DNA from: CANHVK01 sp046304235 | GTDB taxonomy: Bacteria > Bacteroidota > Bacteroidia > Flavobacteriales_D > Crocinitomicaceae | Assembly: GCA_046304235.1 (NCBI GenBank) | Contig: JBKCEW010000016.1 | Coordinates: 1 to 8,797, forward strand | Length of the DNA stretch: 8,797 nt | Reading direction: 5' to 3' | Shown: positions 6,239 to 8,797 of the stretch, piece after piece | How the letters are laid out: every line of letters begins with the position of its first letter | Position numbering within the stretch: the first letter of the stretch is position 1 | The notes under the pieces: generated by a model | Seen by the model: only the letters and a program-made list of their open reading frames with translations | Told to the model about the DNA's origin: nothing | Database searches by the model: none | Translations under genes and position numbers: made by a program

Positions 6239-6813
6239 TGTTAACCAAAATCACTTCAATAATTACAGGAGCATTACTTTTTACCGCTTGCGGAGGAGAA
6301 GAAATACCTATTCCAAAACCACCCACATTTTTAAATATTGAGTTACCTGCTCATTCATACAAAAAATACAATGAATCCTGTCCTTATGAATTTGATATTT
6401 CTACCTTATATCAAGTTCGAGATGTTTACGAAGGGAAAACATTAACTTGCCACAAAGATATTTTGTTTGGGAAATTAAACGGAACACTCCATTTTTCTAA
6501 TATTATCATGGATAAACCGTTAAAAGATTATATTAACTATGCTATCGACAAAGTAGACGAACATAAAATCAAGGCAACTGATATCCAAGATAGACAAATT
6601 ATTCGTCCGAAAGATAAAGTTTACGGTACTCTATTTGAGTTAAAAGGTGATGTTGCTTCTCCTTTTCAATTCTATCTTACAGACTCTGTTTCGCGCTTCG
6701 TTAGTGGTGTTGTATATATGAATGCTAGACCTAATTACGATTCGATTAAACCGAGTTTAGATTATATTAAAAAAGACATAGATAGAATGTTGAATACGTT
6801 TAAGTGGAAGTAG
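6238..6813 (+). CDS. gldD: Gliding motility lipoprotein GldD
   Basis: GldD is one of the lipoproteins required for gliding in Flavobacterium johnsoniae and is associated with the type IX secretion/gliding gene set; its molecular function is unknown. The 191-residue protein begins with a short lipoprotein signal (residues 1-17) and a lipobox-like FTAC with lipidated Cys at residue 18, followed by GGEE. The mature part shows the family features: ELPAHSYKKY, the CPYEFD element, KLNGTLHFSN, the KDYINYAIDKVDEHKIKA helix, VYGTLFELKGDVASPFQFYLTD and the end NTFKWK. Two further cysteines at about 48 and 70 could pair. The ATG shares its A with the gldE stop, indicating translational coupling. The phosphopantetheinyl transferase gene that often follows gldD in Flavobacterium is absent; an AGAC repeat array and a terminator follow instead. 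Confidence 0.93.
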   Translation: MLTKITSIITGALLFTACGGEEIPIPKPPTFLNIELPAHSYKKYNESCPYEFDISTLYQVRDVYEGKTLTCHKDILFGKLNGTLHFSNIIMDKPLKDYINYAIDKVDEHKIKATDIQDRQIIRPKDKVYGTLFELKGDVASPFQFYLTDSVSRFVSGVVYMNARPNYDSIKPSLDYIKKDIDRMLNTFKWK

Positions 6814-6818
6814 GATAT

Positions 6819-6884
6819 AGACAAAAGACTGAAAGACAAAAGACTGAAAGACTCGAGACATTAGACACTAGACTGAAAGACAAA
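6819..6884 (+). repeat. Array of nine AGAC-headed 7-8 bp units after gldD
   Basis: Beginning five bases after the gldD stop, the plus strand divides without gaps into nine units that each begin AGAC. Their lengths are 7, 8, 7, 8, 7, 7, 7, 8 and 7 bases: AGACAAA, AGACTGAA, AGACAAA, AGACTGAA, AGACTCG, AGACATT, AGACACT, AGACTGAA, AGACAAA. The first two pairs form a perfect 15-bp tandem repeat. The last unit runs into the 5' arm of the terminator at 6881. The array has no coding potential in context and its role is unknown. Confidence 0.85.
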
Positions 6885-6912
6885 AAAGGCCTCCGATTGG
6901 AAGCCTTTTTTG
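6881..6912. terminator. Bidirectional intrinsic terminator between gldD and the PiT gene
   Basis: CAAAAAAGGC (6881-6890) pairs with GCCTTTTTTG (6903-6912). After one C-A mismatch, TCC (6892-6894) pairs with GGA (6899-6901) around a GATT loop. The A-run on one side and T-run on the other give a U-tract on both strands. It can therefore end gldD transcription and, 14 bases past the PiT stop codon, the convergent phosphate operon. Confidence 0.9.
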
Positions 6913-6925
6913 TTTGATATCAATT

Positions 6926-8350
6926 TTATTTGAATAAACAGATCAAGTAATAGAAACCTGCGGCAAATAGAGCACTTACCGGTATAGTTAGAATCCAAGC
7001 CCAAAGTAGGTTGATAGTTACACCCCATCGTACAGCACTCAATCTTTTTGTTGCCCCTACCCCAATGATAGAACCAGTGATGGTATGTGTCGTAGAAACA
7101 GGGATACCTAAATTACTAACAACAAACAAAGTTAATGCACCAGCTGTTTCAGCACAAACACCCTCTAAAGCAGAAACTTTAGTGATTTTAGACCCCATTG
7201 TTTTCACAATTTTCCATCCACCAAACAAAGTACCGATCGCAATCATTAAATAACAACCAAAAGAAATCCAAGTAGGCATAGTTTTTGAATTTACTTTTGT
7301 TGAGATTTTATGTCCAGATTTTAGTTTATAGTTAGAATCTACAAAAGGAGTAAATAGTTTGTATTTTTTATATTTAGTTGAAAGAACGTCATTACCAAAA
7401 ATTAATTCTTTTGATTTTGCATCAAAAATACTATCACCTGTTGAGTAAACATATAAGTTTTTTGCCTTAAACTTTTCTTTTTTACCCTCAACAGATTTAT
7501 ACTCTATTTGCATAACTTCAGATATTTGGAAATCTTTAGGTACATCATCCACTTGACCTGAACGTGACATATTTCCATAAACTAACAGAGCAGCACAAAT
7601 AATACCCATAACCTTCTGTGAATCTGCCCCACCATGTCCTAAAGAGAAAGCGGCAGAAGAAAGTAATTGTAATCTCTTATACATATTAGATTCTTTCAGT
7701 GCTGTTTGTCTTTTACCATGCACAAGGATGTAGTATAGATAAGCCAAAATAAAAATTACTAGCATAATGATTACAATGTACATCATTTCTTTTTTCATAT
7801 CCATATATTGAACCATATAGTCCATTAGAAGATAAATAAATAAAGAAGAACATACTATTAAGATAAATTTTAAAAAATATCTTCTACTCATAGTAACAAG
7901 TGCTATAGTAAATGCAATTACACCACCAATAACTGGGGCTAGAAATATGAATAGGATTATTTTAATTATATCTGCTGAATTAATAACATCAAAACCGGCG
8001 TGAGCAACAGCAGCACCCGCAAAGCCTCCAATTAAAGTATGCGAAGAAGATGAAGGGATACCCATCCACCATGTAAATAAATTCCAAGTAGTTGCAGCTA
8101 GAAGACCAGCGAGAATTACCCATAAATCAATTGCATTACTATCCACTGTTTTGGCCACCGTATTTCCAACACTCATATCGAACACCCAGAAAGCCAACAC
8201 ATTAAACGCTGCCGCCCAAATTACAGCTTGTAAAGGAGTCAACACTTTTGTTGAAACAACAGTTGCAATGGAATTTGCTGCATCGTGAAAACCATTAACT
8301 AAATCGAAGATCAAAGCGATGGCAATAACGACTAACAATAATGTAAACAT
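6926..8350 (-). CDS. PiT-family inorganic phosphate transporter
   Basis: PiT proteins are inner-membrane permeases that import phosphate with a cation (proton or sodium). The 474-residue protein has the two inverted signature halves. The N-terminal half carries FDLVNGFHDAANSIATVVST (residues 15-34) and GIPSSSSHTLIGG (97-109). The second half carries FSLGHGGADSQKVMGI (235-250) and GIPVSTTHTITGSIIGVGATKR (415-436). About ten hydrophobic segments are visible, and two extra ones around 160-180 and 190-210 separate the halves. A hydrophilic lysine-rich stretch of roughly 95 residues (about 262-357) interrupts the second half right after the GGADSQK helix; I do not recognise it as a domain. The start at 8350 gives a membrane-proximal N-terminus typical of the family. 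It lies 25 bases downstream of the DUF47 gene on the same strand, a standard PiT-DUF47 operon, and ends at the bidirectional terminator. Confidence 0.94.
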   Translation of the reverse strand: MFTLLLVVIAIALIFDLVNGFHDAANSIATVVSTKVLTPLQAVIWAAAFNVLAFWVFDMSVGNTVAKTVDSNAIDLWVILAGLLAATTWNLFTWWMGIPSSSSHTLIGGFAGAAVAHAGFDVINSADIIKIILFIFLAPVIGGVIAFTIALVTMSRRYFLKFILIVCSSLFIYLLMDYMVQYMDMKKEMMYIVIIMLVIFILAYLYYILVHGKRQTALKESNMYKRLQLLSSAAFSLGHGGADSQKVMGIICAALLVYGNMSRSGQVDDVPKDFQISEVMQIEYKSVEGKKEKFKAKNLYVYSTGDSIFDAKSKELIFGNDVLSTKYKKYKLFTPFVDSNYKLKSGHKISTKVNSKTMPTWISFGCYLMIAIGTLFGGWKIVKTMGSKITKVSALEGVCAETAGALTLFVVSNLGIPVSTTHTITGSIIGVGATKRLSAVRWGVTINLLWAWILTIPVSALFAAGFYYLICLFK

Positions 8351-8375
8351 CTTAGTTAAATTTTAGTTTGATTGA

Positions 8376-8797
8376 TTAAGCGTATTTTACAACGATAGAT
8401 TCCATCACATTACCAGCATCTTCACACATATCAGTAACTTTCTCAAGATTTTGATAGATTTCTCTTTTTTTGATTAACAATTTGATATCAATTTCATTTT
8501 CGAAAAGATTTTCAATACTTAAATCAAAGATATCGTCCACTTGATTTTCAATACCATTAATTTTAATAACACATTCTACAACTTTATTGATATTTTTTAA
8601 GTTTCTCAACTCTAATACTGCTCTATTAACGGATAATACTGATTCTTTAATTGCATCAGCCATTTTAATAATACCTTGATCTGAAGTAGGGTCTACTTTA
8701 TAAAAGTTTAATTTTTTTGCTGTAGCATAGATATAATCTGCAATGTCATCCAATGCAGTAGCAAGACTATGAATATCTTCTCTATCAAAAGGAGTGA
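8376..8797 (-). CDS. DUF47/PhoU-like accessory protein of the PiT transporter (5' end outside window)
   Basis: The frame is open to the right edge, so this is the C-terminal part of about 139 residues of a protein that is normally about 210-220 residues long. The first visible residues, TPFDREDIHSLATALDDIADYIYAT, contain the PFDREDI motif typical of DUF47. The rest is helical, with acidic and amide residues spaced as in the PhoU fold (LDDIADYIY, GIENQVDDIFDL, ITVKYA-like end around ESIVVKYA). An internal TTG at 8753 could be mistaken for a start, but the conserved motif lies upstream of it. DUF47 proteins are cytoplasmic PhoU relatives encoded next to PiT transporters and thought to modulate them. 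Here the gene precedes the transporter by 25 bases and is probably co-transcribed with it. The promoter lies beyond the window. Confidence 0.92.
   Translation of the reverse strand, partial: TPFDREDIHSLATALDDIADYIYATAKKLNFYKVDPTSDQGIIKMADAIKESVLSVNRAVLELRNLKNINKVVECVIKINGIENQVDDIFDLSIENLFENEIDIKLLIKKREIYQNLEKVTDMCEDAGNVMESIVVKYA

Noticed and set aside
7011..7253. Plus-strand ORF inside the PiT gene
   Set aside because: Antisense to the conserved C-terminal PiT signature; no family resemblance.
8376..8753. DUF47 gene starting at the TTG at 8753
   Set aside because: The conserved PFDREDI motif is encoded upstream of that codon in an open frame, so the true start is beyond the window.

Overview
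The window looks like a core chromosomal segment from an AT-rich Bacteroidota, most likely of the Flavobacteriia type. Four things point there: the gene order HU / mutY / ssb / gldE / gldD, the gliding-motility genes gldE and gldD, -7 promoter elements of the TAnnTTTG type instead of sigma70 boxes, and the near absence of Shine-Dalgarno sequences. I cannot name a genus.

Layout. Positions 1-602 (+) hold an accessory fragment: an open reading frame cut by the window edge, a small antitoxin-like gene and a RelE/ParE-family toxin that abuts it. Positions 616-2645 (-) are a tight rng-recX unit (ribonuclease E/G followed by the RecA regulator RecX). Upstream of rng on the same strand, behind a strong terminator, is a 30-residue extremely basic protein (2730-2822) of the AURKAIP1/COX24 (bS22/mS38-like) ribosomal type. 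Upstream of that is an HU-family DNA-binding protein (2952-3242), also with its own terminator. HU diverges from mutY (3337-4392, +). mutY is followed by ssb, gldE and gldD (4440-6813, +). ssb has a clear internal -7 promoter element and the last three genes are packed closely (8-bp gap, then a 1-bp overlap). A bidirectional terminator at 6881-6912 separates gldD from a convergent phosphate-uptake pair: a PiT-family transporter (6926-8350, -) and, upstream of it, a DUF47/PhoU-like accessory protein that runs off the right edge.

How the parts work together. mutY, ssb, recX and HU serve genome maintenance. rng and the small basic protein serve RNA processing and the ribosome. gldE/gldD belong to the gliding / type IX secretion-associated gene set. 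The DUF47-PiT pair imports inorganic phosphate. I found no RNA genes, CRISPR array or insertion sequence.

Most unusual points. There is an array of nine AGAC-headed 7-8 bp units directly after gldD. A TATCTTTG promoter element sits against the HU terminator so that its own transcript would lack one hairpin arm. An intrinsic terminator lies about 20 bases before the rng start codon with no obvious rng promoter. The HU and mutY promoters overlap back to back. An in-frame TAG may have shortened the antitoxin gene. The PiT transporter carries a hydrophilic insertion of roughly 95 residues. None of this amounts to a clearly new multi-gene system; the gene content is mostly conventional.
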